From Mycobacterium sp. UM_CSW (GTDB lineage Bacteria; Actinomycetota; Actinomycetes; Mycobacteriales; Mycobacteriaceae), in assembly GCF_000455205.1 (NCBI RefSeq), contig NZ_AUWQ01000029.1, forward strand, positions 62,001 through 126,000: DNA of 64,000 nucleotides, written 5' to 3'. Each line of letters begins with the position of its first letter. Position 1 is the stretch's first letter. Of the stretch, positions 42,854 to 51,291 are shown in pieces. The notes beneath the pieces were generated by a model. The model searched no databases. It was not told the DNA's origin and saw nothing but the letters and a program-made list of their open reading frames with translations. Made by a program: the position numbers and the translations under genes.

Positions 42854-43549
42854 ATGAGTCGCCTGGCCACGCTCATGCTCGGCCTCGCCCTGGTGGCGGG
42901 CATCGTCCTGGCGGGCCCGGCACCGGTTCGGGCCTACCGAACTCTGACCCTGGATTCCCGGCTGAACCACGTGGCCGTCGTCGGCGACTCCTACACCACC
43001 GGAACCGACGAGGGCGGCCTCGGGCCGAATTCGTGGACCGCGCTGGCCTGGCACACGTTGGCCCAGCGCGGCGTGCGGATCGTGCCCGACGTGTCGGCCG
43101 AGGGCAGGGCCGGCTACGGCGTGCCCGGTGACCACGGCAGCATCTTCGAGGACCTGACCGGGAGGGCGGTCAAGCCCGAGGATGCCCTCGTGGTGTTCTT
43201 CGGCTCCCGCAACGACCAGGGCTTCCATCCCGAGGACCCCGAGCTGCTGGCCGGAAAGGTGCGCGACACCTTCGCTCTCGCGCGGCGCCTGTCGCCGTCC
43301 GCCAGGCTGCTGGTGATCGGGCCGCCGTGGCCGACCGCCGACGTGCCCGATTCCGTCCTCGAGATTCGCGACGTGCTCAACGGCGCGGCGCGGGCCGCCG
43401 GCGCGACGTTCGTCGATCCGATCGGTGATCGCTGGTTCGTCGACAGGCCCGACCTGATCGGCCCGGACGGGGTGCACCCCAACGACGCGGGGCATCAGTA
43501 TCTGGCGGACAAGATCGCGCCGCTGATCGGCATGCAGCTGTCTCGATGA
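42854..43549 (+). CDS. Secreted SGNH-hydrolase (Rv0518-like)
   Basis: 231 residues. A signal peptide (ATLMLGLALVAGIVLAGPAP) probably ends near VRA at residue 27. Block I VAVVGDSYTTGTDEG holds the catalytic Ser, block III/oxyanion is FFGSRNDQG, and block V DGVHPNDAGHQYLA holds the Asp and His. All catalytic elements are present. Probably an envelope esterase or acetyl transferase working with the upstream OafA-like protein. GGGGGGAGGT precedes the ATG. Confidence 0.87.
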   Translation: MSRLATLMLGLALVAGIVLAGPAPVRAYRTLTLDSRLNHVAVVGDSYTTGTDEGGLGPNSWTALAWHTLAQRGVRIVPDVSAEGRAGYGVPGDHGSIFEDLTGRAVKPEDALVVFFGSRNDQGFHPEDPELLAGKVRDTFALARRLSPSARLLVIGPPWPTADVPDSVLEIRDVLNGAARAAGATFVDPIGDRWFVDRPDLIGPDGVHPNDAGHQYLADKIAPLIGMQLSR

Positions 43550-43566
43550 CGTCGCGGTGAGCAGCC

Positions 43567-43590
43567 AAAGCCTTAGGCGCGCAAGGCTTT
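43567..43590. terminator. Bidirectional hairpin between convergent genes
   Basis: aaagcctt (43567-43574) and aaggcttt (43583-43590) form an 8-bp stem with an 8-base loop. It sits between the SGNH gene and the convergent small membrane gene, where a shared terminator is expected. Confidence 0.55.
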
Positions 43591-43593
43591 AGG

Positions 43594-43710
43594 CTAATCT
43601 TCCGCGTGGCGCTCGTAGTCCCATTGCTCCAGACGCGTTTGCAACTGCATCAGCCCGACGCCCGCGACGGGCGCGATGGCCGCAATGCAGATCAGCAGCA
43701 GCGGAGTCAT
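43594..43710 (-). CDS. 38-residue single-pass membrane miniprotein
   Basis: ATG 43710 is preceded by an ideal GGAGG site eight bases upstream. One membrane helix (LLLICIAAIAPVAGVGLM, about 4-21) and an amphipathic charged tail ending LEQWDYERHAED. An in-frame ATG at 43755 would add 15 residues but lacks a ribosome site. It lies downstream of the SGNH-acyltransferase on the same strand and could be an accessory subunit. I cannot name a family. Confidence 0.65.
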   Translation of the reverse strand: MTPLLLICIAAIAPVAGVGLMQLQTRLEQWDYERHAED

Positions 43711-43775
43711 CTTGAAAACCTCCAAACACCTTTCACTGATATGACGTTCGTGCATGGCGAGAAGTTCATTACGCG

Positions 43776-45935
43776 TCAGCCGTCCGCCAGGGCGCGGTCC
43801 GCGAGCGCACCGATCACCGGTGTCAGCAGTTGCGCGTATTCGGTCGTGATGTGGTTGTCGTCCCGGAAAACCAGGGTGTTGCCGACGATCGCGGGGCAGC
43901 GGTCGACGGTGCAGAACAGGTCGGTCAGGTCGGCGTACTGCCCGCCGGCCACCGTGGTCGCCGCCCGCTCGGCGCCCATGCCGTCCTCGTCGAGCGCGTC
44001 CGATCGGGCCGGCGCGCACGCGGCGGCGTTGTCGAGGTGACCCGACAGGCAGGCCGGCACCTGCCCGTGCGGATCCGGGGCGGGCCCAAGAACCAGGACG
44101 GCCGCGCCCGTGCTCCGCAACTGTTCGACCGTGCGCCCCAGGGTGTCGATCCAGGCGGGGTCGTATGAGGTGAAACCGAAATCCGCCCCGTAGCGCCGGC
44201 TCATGTCCAGCACGATCAGCCGCGGGCGCTCGGCCTTCAGCCGGTCCATGATCTGGCCGCGCCACTGGACGCATTCGGTGTACTCGCGGCCCAGGTACGG
44301 GCTGGTGATGCGAAGTTCCTGCAGCGGGCACGTCACCTTGGCCAGCGCCTCCAGCCGCCAGTGCCGCTGCTCGGCCACCCGCTGGAAGGCCGGCTCCCAC
44401 ATCGCGGCGTGCGAGTCGCCGACCAGGGCCACCCTCGTCGGCGACGCCAAATCGCCCGTCGCGCAGTCGCTTTGGCCCACGTCGCGCCACGACCGCACGC
44501 ACCCGTTCACGAAGACGGCGGCCTTGTCGGCGGGCGCCTTGGCGAGCGGCGGGTCGAGGTTGGACGGGACGGCGCGCAGCGCCGCGGACGCCGCGACGGC
44601 ATCGCGAACCTGCGCGAAGGCCTGGCGCAGCGCCGCTTCGGTCGCGCTGACGGCGGCGGCGCCGGGTTGGGGCACCGCGACGATGTTGGCCTTCGGCGCC
44701 GCCACCCCGTGACCCGCCGGCACCGGCGTCAACGTCAGCAACAGCACGCACGCGCAGGCCGCCGCCGCGCTGGCGGCGCCCGCCACCGCGAGGCTGGCCT
44801 TCGCCGATTGGCGCAGGGCGGCGGCGAACCGGCCGGGGTCCTCGACCAGATGCAGCGTGATTACGGCCAGGCCCGCCGACACGGCGGTCGCGGTCAGCCG
44901 GGCCGGCAGCCCGGCGGGCTCGCCCAGCAGCGGAGGCATGAGCAACAGCACCGGCCAGTGCCACAGGTACCAGGAGTAGGAGACCCGGCCGATCGCCCGC
45001 ATCGCCGGCTTGCACAGCAGCCGCCCGGCGCCCAGCCCGCCCGTCACACAACCGGCGCCGATCACCAGTGCGGTGCCCAGCACGGGCAGCAGCGCGGCGG
45101 TGCCGGGGTAGGGGGTGCCCGGACCCAGCTGGGTGCAGGTGAGCGCGATCAGCCCCAGGCCGCCCCACCCCGCGATGGACGCGGGCAGCAGTGGCAGCCT
45201 GCGCCACACCGGGATCGACAGGGCGACCAGGCCGCCCGCCGCCAGTTCCCAGGCGCGGGTCGGCAACGAGAAGAACGCGAAGGCGGGCGACATGCGGGTC
45301 CACACCACGCCCGCCGCGAGCGACGCGGCCCCGACCACCGCGAGCACCACCGCATAGGGCGTCGCCCCCTTGCCGGCACCGCCTTTCACGCGGCGGACCA
45401 GCCACGCGGTGCCAATGATGAGCACCGGCCACACCAGATAGAACTGCTCCTCGACGCCCAGCGACCAGTAGTGCTGGAACGGCGAGGGGGCGTCGGAGGA
45501 CAGGTAGTCGGTGCCCTGGCGGGCGAACCGGTAGTTGCCGACGTACAGGGCGCTGGCAATGCCGTCGAGCAAGACGCTGCGCGCCTGCAGGGGTGGGAGC
45601 ACCGCGGCCGCCGCCGCAGCGGTGACGACGCCGACGGTGGCGGCGGCGGGCAGCAGGCGCCGGGCGCGCGCGCCGTAGAAGCTTCCCAGCCGGATGGTGT
45701 CAGTGCTGGTGACCTCGCGCCACAGCAGGCCGGTGATGAGGAAGCCGGAGATGACGAAGAAGACGTCGACACCGATGTAGCCGCCGGTGACGCCCGGGAT
45801 GCCCGCGTGGTAGAGCACGACGGCGATGACCGCGACCGCGCGCAATCCCTCGATGTCGGGCCGGAATCCCTTCCGTGAAGTCCGCCGCTCCACTCGACGT
45901 GGGCCGCTGGCGAGTACTTCCTGCCGGACTGTCAT
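43776..45935 (-). CDS. Two-domain OafA-type acyltransferase with C-terminal SGNH domain
   Basis: 719 residues. Residues about 20-400 are the Acyltransferase-3 membrane domain: FRPDIEGLRAVAVIAVVLYH, GYIGVDVFFVISGFLITGLL, YGARARRLLPAA and HYWSLGVEEQFYLVWPVLI. The C-terminal 250 residues are extracytoplasmic SGNH: VALVGDSHAAMWEPAF (about 505), LDMSRRYG and the terminal DDNHITTEYAQLL with Asp/His. Such fusions O-acetylate peptidoglycan or glycolipids: the membrane half moves the acyl group, the SGNH half places it. The esterase gene ends nine bases upstream, so they are cotranscribed. Confidence 0.9.
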   Translation of the reverse strand: MTVRQEVLASGPRRVERRTSRKGFRPDIEGLRAVAVIAVVLYHAGIPGVTGGYIGVDVFFVISGFLITGLLWREVTSTDTIRLGSFYGARARRLLPAAATVGVVTAAAAAAVLPPLQARSVLLDGIASALYVGNYRFARQGTDYLSSDAPSPFQHYWSLGVEEQFYLVWPVLIIGTAWLVRRVKGGAGKGATPYAVVLAVVGAASLAAGVVWTRMSPAFAFFSLPTRAWELAAGGLVALSIPVWRRLPLLPASIAGWGGLGLIALTCTQLGPGTPYPGTAALLPVLGTALVIGAGCVTGGLGAGRLLCKPAMRAIGRVSYSWYLWHWPVLLLMPPLLGEPAGLPARLTATAVSAGLAVITLHLVEDPGRFAAALRQSAKASLAVAGAASAAAACACVLLLTLTPVPAGHGVAAPKANIVAVPQPGAAAVSATEAALRQAFAQVRDAVAASAALRAVPSNLDPPLAKAPADKAAVFVNGCVRSWRDVGQSDCATGDLASPTRVALVGDSHAAMWEPAFQRVAEQRHWRLEALAKVTCPLQELRITSPYLGREYTECVQWRGQIMDRLKAERPRLIVLDMSRRYGADFGFTSYDPAWIDTLGRTVEQLRSTGAAVLVLGPAPDPHGQVPACLSGHLDNAAACAPARSDALDEDGMGAERAATTVAGGQYADLTDLFCTVDRCPAIVGNTLVFRDDNHITTEYAQLLTPVIGALADRALADG

Positions 45936-45944
45936 GTGCGTGGG

Positions 45945-46805
45945 CTAGGTCGCCATCCAGGTCAGTTCACCGGGCAACTGCGTGCGCCAGTAACCGATGT
46001 CGTGTCCGCCCAGCGAGAAGCTGCCCGCCGGCTTGGTCTTCAGCTGGGCGACGAATTGTCTTGTGGCGAAATAGAAGCGGTCGAAGGTGCCGCAGTCCAC
46101 GCGCAGCGGAATGGAGTTCAGCGCCGGCACACCCAGGACGCTGTTCTGCACCCAGTCGTCGTAGCTGTCGAAGGCTCCCTCCTCGCTGCCGGTGAAGGAG
46201 GTGTACAGCGCCGGGCTGACCGCGCAGATCCCGGCCGTGCGCGCCGGCCCCAGCTTGGCGCCCAGGTGCAGCGCCCCGTAGCCGCCCATCGACCACCCCA
46301 TGAAGGCCACCCGGGAGGTGTCGAAACCCATCGACGACAGCATGGGCAGCAGTTCCTCGAGCACCATCGCGCCGGGATCCTCGCCCGAGGCCCTGCGGTG
46401 CCAGTAACTGTTGGCGCCGCCGTCGACACCCACCACCGCGAACGCCGGCTTGCCTTCCTTGACCAACTGCGCCAGCGCTTTCTCGACACCGCAGTCGAGC
46501 ATCATGTTGGCGTCGCCGTCCTTGCCGTGCAGCGCGATGACCGGACGCAGGGCGCCGGCTTCGGCCTTTTGCCCGGGAGGCAGGGCGATCACCCAGTTGG
46601 TCTTTACGCCGCCGCGGGCCGCCGAGACGAAGGAACCGGTCAGTCTGTTCGGCAGGTTACTGCTGGCGGCCGACGGCTCGTACGGCGCGGGCGCCGCTTG
46701 CGGCTTGATCGGATCCAGCAGGGCGCTCAAGGCGAACACGCCGGCGGCCCCGAGGCTTGCGCCGGCACCCATCCGGAGCACCGCCCGGCGTGTCAGGTCA
46801 GGCAT
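45945..46805 (-). CDS. Exported esterase/lipase (Rv0519c-like)
   Basis: 286 residues. A twin-arginine-like signal (LTRRAVLRMGAGASLGAAGV) is followed by an alpha/beta-hydrolase domain of the esterase D/antigen 85-like type. Nucleophile Ser in FMGWSMGGYGALHLG, oxyanion region ALHGKDGDANM, Asp in RVDCGTFDRF and His in GGHDIGYW. All triad members are identifiable. ATG 46805 is chosen because the signal peptide begins there. First gene of a run with the SGNH-acyltransferase and a miniprotein. Confidence 0.87.
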   Translation of the reverse strand: MPDLTRRAVLRMGAGASLGAAGVFALSALLDPIKPQAAPAPYEPSAASSNLPNRLTGSFVSAARGGVKTNWVIALPPGQKAEAGALRPVIALHGKDGDANMMLDCGVEKALAQLVKEGKPAFAVVGVDGGANSYWHRRASGEDPGAMVLEELLPMLSSMGFDTSRVAFMGWSMGGYGALHLGAKLGPARTAGICAVSPALYTSFTGSEEGAFDSYDDWVQNSVLGVPALNSIPLRVDCGTFDRFYFATRQFVAQLKTKPAGSFSLGGHDIGYWRTQLPGELTWMAT

Positions 46806-46992
46806 GATCGCAATGATGCCGCGCCGAGCCGACATTCCCGGCCGAGCCACGCCGTATTGGAAGCATTGCGTGATCTGGCGTGATCTGTTGGTCACGAAGA
46901 GGAGATCTTTGATGGTCCGTACGCCTGGTGTTGAGGCGCCGTTCACCGGATGGGCCCCGGCTGAAGACCTGGACCCGGTACGCCTCGGCGGC

Positions 46993-48585
46993 ATGGGATT
47001 GCAGCGTTTCGCCGCGGTGCTGGCGGCACTCGTCCTGGTCGCCGCGTGCGGGCATCGACCCACGAGCCCGAGCGCGGAGCCGGCGACCGCCACGCCGATC
47101 CACCACCTGGTGGTGATCTTCGAAGAGAACGTCTCGTTCGACCACTACTTCGGCACGTATCCCCACGCGGCGGGCGTCGACGGCCAACCATTCACCGCCA
47201 AACCCGCCACCCCCGCGGTGGACGGCCTGACCCCAGAGTTGTTGACGCACAATCCCAATTCGGTGCAGCCGATGCGGTTGGGCGGGCCCGGTCAGATCGT
47301 GACCTGCGATCAGGACCACGAATACCAGGCCGAACAACTGGCCTTCAACGGCGGCGCGATGGATCGGTTCGTCGAGCACACCGAGGGCGACCCGTGCCCG
47401 GCGCCGTCCTTCAGCACACCCGGCCTGGTGATGGGCTACTACGACGGCAACACGGTAACCGCGCTGTGGAACTACGCGCAGCACTACTCGATGAGCGACA
47501 ACTTCTACAACACCACTTTCGGCCCGTCGTCGCCCGGCCACATCAACCTGGTCTCGGGCCAAACGCACGGTGTGACAAAGAAATTCATGCCGGGTGGCCA
47601 GCCGTTCCCGCCGCACATGGTCATCGACGACACCGGCAACGGCCAAGGCACCCTGATCAACGACTCGCAACCCTTCGGCGACGACTGCTCGTCACGCGAC
47701 CAGGTGCAGTTCAGCGCCGACAACAAGAACATCGGCGACCTGCTGACCGCGAAGGGCGTCACCTGGGGCTGGTTCCAGGGCGGCTTCCGGCCCACCAACC
47801 GCAGGCCCGACGGCACCGCCGAGTGCGGCGCCACCCACAACATCGGCGAAACCCTCGGCGGGACCGGCAAAACCGGGGCGCTGCCGTTCGGCACCAAGCC
47901 CGACTACGTCCCGCACCACGAGCCGTTCCAGTACTACCCGTCCACCGCCAACCCGCACCACCTGCCGCCGAGCGCGACCGACCAGATCGGGCGCGGCGAC
48001 CAGGCCAACCATCAATACGACCTGTCCGATTTCTGGGCCGCCGCGGACGGCGGTCACCTGCCGGCGGTGAGCTTCCTCAAACCGCCCGCCTACCAAAACG
48101 GGCACGCCGGCTACTCGGATCCGCTCGACGAGCAGCGGTTCCTCGTCGAGACGATCAACCACCTGCAGCGGCTCCCGCAATGGCGCGATACGGCGATCGT
48201 CGTCGCCTATGACGACTCCGACGGCTGGTACGATCACAAACCCTCGCCGATCGTGACCTCCTCGGCCACGCCCGAGGACGCGCTGAACGGTCCGGGCCGA
48301 TGCGGTGATCCCGCCGCCGCGCCCGCCGTGTATCAGGGCCGCTGCGGGTACGGCCCGCGGCTGCCGCTGCTGGTGATATCTCCTTACGCCAGAACGAATT
48401 TCGTGGACCACACGTTGACCGACCAGACGTCGATCCTGCAGTTCATCGAGGACAACTGGAGCACCGGGCGCATCGGCGACCACTCGTTCGACGAGCGCGC
48501 GGGCGCGCTCACCGGGATGCTGGATTTCACCGGTCCCACCCAACCGGCGCTGGCCCTCGACCCCCGTACCGGCAACCCGCAATAG
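46993..48585 (+). CDS. Phospholipase C / acid phosphatase-like lipoprotein
   Basis: 530 residues from ATG 46993, giving a clean lipoprotein signal (RFAAVLAALVLVAACGH, lipobox VAAC). The alternative ATG 46912 has a better ribosome site (GAGGAG) but puts 27 polar residues before the signal. Phosphoesterase-family motifs: VVIFEENVSFDHYFGTYPHA (the PLC/AcpA metal and Thr/Ser region), SPGHINLVSGQ, AIVVAYDDSDGWYDH, and LPLLVISPYARTNFVDH. Many His/Asp metal ligands. It may release phosphate or cleave phospholipids outside the membrane. No close H37Rv counterpart at this position that I recall. Confidence 0.87.
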   Translation: MGLQRFAAVLAALVLVAACGHRPTSPSAEPATATPIHHLVVIFEENVSFDHYFGTYPHAAGVDGQPFTAKPATPAVDGLTPELLTHNPNSVQPMRLGGPGQIVTCDQDHEYQAEQLAFNGGAMDRFVEHTEGDPCPAPSFSTPGLVMGYYDGNTVTALWNYAQHYSMSDNFYNTTFGPSSPGHINLVSGQTHGVTKKFMPGGQPFPPHMVIDDTGNGQGTLINDSQPFGDDCSSRDQVQFSADNKNIGDLLTAKGVTWGWFQGGFRPTNRRPDGTAECGATHNIGETLGGTGKTGALPFGTKPDYVPHHEPFQYYPSTANPHHLPPSATDQIGRGDQANHQYDLSDFWAAADGGHLPAVSFLKPPAYQNGHAGYSDPLDEQRFLVETINHLQRLPQWRDTAIVVAYDDSDGWYDHKPSPIVTSSATPEDALNGPGRCGDPAAAPAVYQGRCGYGPRLPLLVISPYARTNFVDHTLTDQTSILQFIEDNWSTGRIGDHSFDERAGALTGMLDFTGPTQPALALDPRTGNPQ

Positions 48586-48676
48586 CGTCGACCCGGGATC
48601 CAATCTCGCAGTTTTCAACCCTCGCGCGTCCCGCCGATGTCCCGCACCATCGGGGGTTGGACACGAGGGAGGGTGA

Positions 48677-49822
48677 ATGAGCCTGGCGTTTCACTGGTTC
48701 CTGCCGACGTACGGGGATTCGCGAAACTTGGTCGCGGGCGGGCACGGCACCGCGATGCACGGTGACCGGCCCGCGACGTTGCGGTATCTGCACCAGATCT
48801 GCGCGGCGGCCGAGGACAACGGCTTCGAGGCCGTGCTCACGCCGACCGGATTGTGGTGCGAGGACGCGTGGTTGACGACGGCGATGCTGATCGAGGGCAC
48901 CGAGACGCTGAAGTTCCTAGTCGCGTTCCGGCCGGGGCTGCTCAGCCCCACCCTGGCGGCGCAGATGGCCGGGACGTTCCAGCGGCACTCGGGCGGCCGG
49001 CTGCTGCTCAACGTCGTCACCGGCGGCGAACCGCACGAACAGCGCGCCTACGGGGATTTCCTGGACAAGGAATCGCGCTACGCCCGCACCGCCGAGTTCC
49101 TGCACGTGGTGCGGCAACTGTGGACCTCGCGGGAGCCGGTCACCTTCGCCGGGGACCACATCCGCATCGACGGCGCGCAGCTGAACAACCCGCCCGACCC
49201 GATCCCCGCGGTGTTCTTCGGCGGATCGTCGGCCGCCGCAGGGCCGGTCGCGGCCAAGTACTCCGACGTCTACCTCACCTGGGGCGAGCCGCGGGCGGCC
49301 GTCGCCAAGAAGCTCGATTGGATCAGGGGGCGGGCGGCCGATGCGGGGCGAATTCTGCAATACGGCTTGCGGATCCACGTGATCAGCCGCGACACCTCCG
49401 AGCAGGCGTGGGCCGAGGCGGACCGGCTGCTCGCCGCGGTTGACCCCGCCGACGTCGAGCGGGTGCAGGCCAGCCTGGCGCGCAGCGAGTCGGAGGGCCA
49501 GCGCCGCATGCTGGACCTGCACGGCGGCGACAGCGGCCGCCTCGTGGTCGGCCCCAACCTGTGGGCCGGGGTGGGCCTGGTGCGCGGCGGCGCGGGCACC
49601 GCGCTGGTCGGGTCGCACGCCGAGGTGGCCGAACGGCTGGCCGAATACTCGCGGCTGGGCATCAGCCACTTCATCCTGTCGGGCTATCCCCACCTGGAGG
49701 AGGCGTACTGGTTCGGTGAGGGTGTCCTGCCGCTGCTCGAACGAAAGGGCTTGTGGCAGCACCCCAACCGCCAATCACACCCGGCGCCGTCGACGCCGTT
49801 CGCGATCGCGTCCGCGCAGTAG
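48677..49822 (+). CDS. ssuD: FMNH2-dependent alkanesulfonate monooxygenase (SsuD-like)
   Basis: Luciferase-like monooxygenase of 381 residues that releases sulfite from alkanesulfonates using FMNH2 and O2. Family blocks: LAFHWFLPTYGDSRN, FEAVLTPTGLWCEDAW (active-site Cys), KFLVAFRPGLLSPTLAAQMA, LLLNVVTGGEPHEQRAYGDF, PAVFFGGSSAAAGPVAAKYS, and YGLRIHVISRDTSEQAW. The length fits SsuD. GGGAGGGTGA precedes the ATG. A transporter gene starts four bases after its stop, but no SsuABC ABC transporter or SsuE reductase is adjacent. Confidence 0.88.
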   Translation: MSLAFHWFLPTYGDSRNLVAGGHGTAMHGDRPATLRYLHQICAAAEDNGFEAVLTPTGLWCEDAWLTTAMLIEGTETLKFLVAFRPGLLSPTLAAQMAGTFQRHSGGRLLLNVVTGGEPHEQRAYGDFLDKESRYARTAEFLHVVRQLWTSREPVTFAGDHIRIDGAQLNNPPDPIPAVFFGGSSAAAGPVAAKYSDVYLTWGEPRAAVAKKLDWIRGRAADAGRILQYGLRIHVISRDTSEQAWAEADRLLAAVDPADVERVQASLARSESEGQRRMLDLHGGDSGRLVVGPNLWAGVGLVRGGAGTALVGSHAEVAERLAEYSRLGISHFILSGYPHLEEAYWFGEGVLPLLERKGLWQHPNRQSHPAPSTPFAIASAQ

Positions 49823-49825
49823 GCC

Positions 49826-51166
49826 ATGGCAACCACGCTGCCCGACGCGGGCGTCGCCGCGCCGCAAGGTCACCAGGAATCCGACGTCGAACGCCGCCGC
49901 CGGCTGCGCATCGTGGTCGCCGCCAGCCTGCTGGGCACCACCGTGGAGTGGTACGACTTCTTCCTGTACGCCACCGCCGCGGGCCTGGTGTTCAGCAAGG
50001 TGTTCTTCCCCAACGAAACCTCGTTGGTGGGAACGCTTCTGGCGTTCGCGACGTTCGCGGTCGGGTTCGTCATGCGGCCCATCGGTGGCCTGGTGTTCGG
50101 GCACATCGGGGACCGGATCGGTCGCAAGCGCAGCCTGGCGCTGACGATGCTGATCATGGGCGTCGCCACGGCGCTGATCGGCGTCCTGCCGACCGCCGCC
50201 CAGATCGGGGCCTGGGCGCCGCTGCTGCTGCTGACATTGCGCATCCTGCAGGGGTTCGCGCTCGGCGGCGAGTGGGCCGGCGCGGTGCTGCTCGCCGTCG
50301 AGCACAGCCCCGCGGACCGCCGCGGCCGCTTCGGCGCCATTCCGCAGGTCGGCCTGGCGCTCGGATTGGCCTTGGGGACCGGCATTTTCGCGTTTCTGCA
50401 GATCGCGTTGGGCCCCAGCCGCTTCCTGGCCTACGGCTGGCGGATCGGGTTCCTGCTGAGCCTGGTGCTGGTGGCGATCGGCATCGTGGTCCGGTTGCGG
50501 GTGGAGGAGACGCCGGCGTTTCGCGAGCTGGCCGACCTCGAGGCCACGTCCACCGTGCCGATCCGTGAGATCGTCCGCGAACCCCGATCCCGGCGCAACA
50601 CCGTGCTTGGGCTGCTGTCGCGGTGGGCCGAGGGCTCGGCGTTCAACACGTGGGGTGTCTTCGCGATCAGCTACGCCACCGGCGCGTTGGGGTTCAACAA
50701 GGTGTCGGTCCTGGTCGTCGTGACCGTCGCCGCCCTGCTGATGGCGGTGCTGCTGCCGGTGTCGGGAATCCTGACCGACCGGTTCGGGCCGCGGCGGGTG
50801 TATCTGGTTGGCGTGGTGTGCTACGGCCTGTTGGCGTTCCCCGCGTTCGCGCTGTTCGGCACCAGGAACCTGCTGCTGTTCGGGCTGGCGATGGTCGTCG
50901 TGTTCGGTGTCGTGCACGCGCTGTTCTACGGCGCGCAGGGCACGCTGTATTCGGCGCTGTTTCCCACCGCCACCCGCTACACCGGGCTGTCGTTCGTCTA
51001 CCAGTTCTCCGGCGTGTACGCCTCCGGCGTCACCCCGATGATCCTGACCGCGCTGATCGCCGCCGACAGGAAGGCGCCCTGGCTGGCGTGCGGGTATTTG
51101 GTGGCCACGGCCGTCATCAGCGTGATCGCGACGGCCAGGATCCGCGAGCGGGATTTGTACCTCTGA
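49826..51166 (+). CDS. MFS transporter, metabolite:H+ symporter family
   Basis: 446 residues, 12 predicted helices. MHS-family marks: GTTVEWYDFFLYATAAGLVF in helix 1, GGLVFGHIGDRIGRKRSLAL between helices 2 and 3, QGFALGGEWAGAVLL in helix 4, RRGRFGAIPQVG, and the central loop ending in RVEETPAFREL. Relatives carry shikimate, proline/betaine or dicarboxylates. Its gap of three bases to the alkanesulfonate monooxygenase gene makes a sulfonate or related organic acid a candidate substrate; this is context only. Confidence 0.87.
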   Translation: MATTLPDAGVAAPQGHQESDVERRRRLRIVVAASLLGTTVEWYDFFLYATAAGLVFSKVFFPNETSLVGTLLAFATFAVGFVMRPIGGLVFGHIGDRIGRKRSLALTMLIMGVATALIGVLPTAAQIGAWAPLLLLTLRILQGFALGGEWAGAVLLAVEHSPADRRGRFGAIPQVGLALGLALGTGIFAFLQIALGPSRFLAYGWRIGFLLSLVLVAIGIVVRLRVEETPAFRELADLEATSTVPIREIVREPRSRRNTVLGLLSRWAEGSAFNTWGVFAISYATGALGFNKVSVLVVVTVAALLMAVLLPVSGILTDRFGPRRVYLVGVVCYGLLAFPAFALFGTRNLLLFGLAMVVVFGVVHALFYGAQGTLYSALFPTATRYTGLSFVYQFSGVYASGVTPMILTALIAADRKAPWLACGYLVATAVISVIATARIRERDLYL

Positions 51167-51199
51167 GCTGACCGGGCGCACGCCGCGCCTACCCCGCCA

Positions 51200-51257
51200 C
51201 CGAGACTGCGATGAGCGCGTGATTTTCGCAAAATCCGCGATCTGTGCGCAGTCTCGG
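51200..51257. repeat. Nested inverted repeat upstream of the permease gene
   Basis: Outer arms ccgagactgcg (51200-51210) and cgcagtctcgg (51247-51257), perfect over 11 bp. Nested inside is gatttt-cgc-aaaatc (51221-51235). The structure fills the gap between two genes on the same strand. The cgagactgcg core and general design recall short palindromic repeats scattered in mycobacterial genomes. Confidence 0.7.
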
Positions 51258-51291
51258 CGCCGCAACCGGTCGCGGCCCGTCCGCCGATGTG

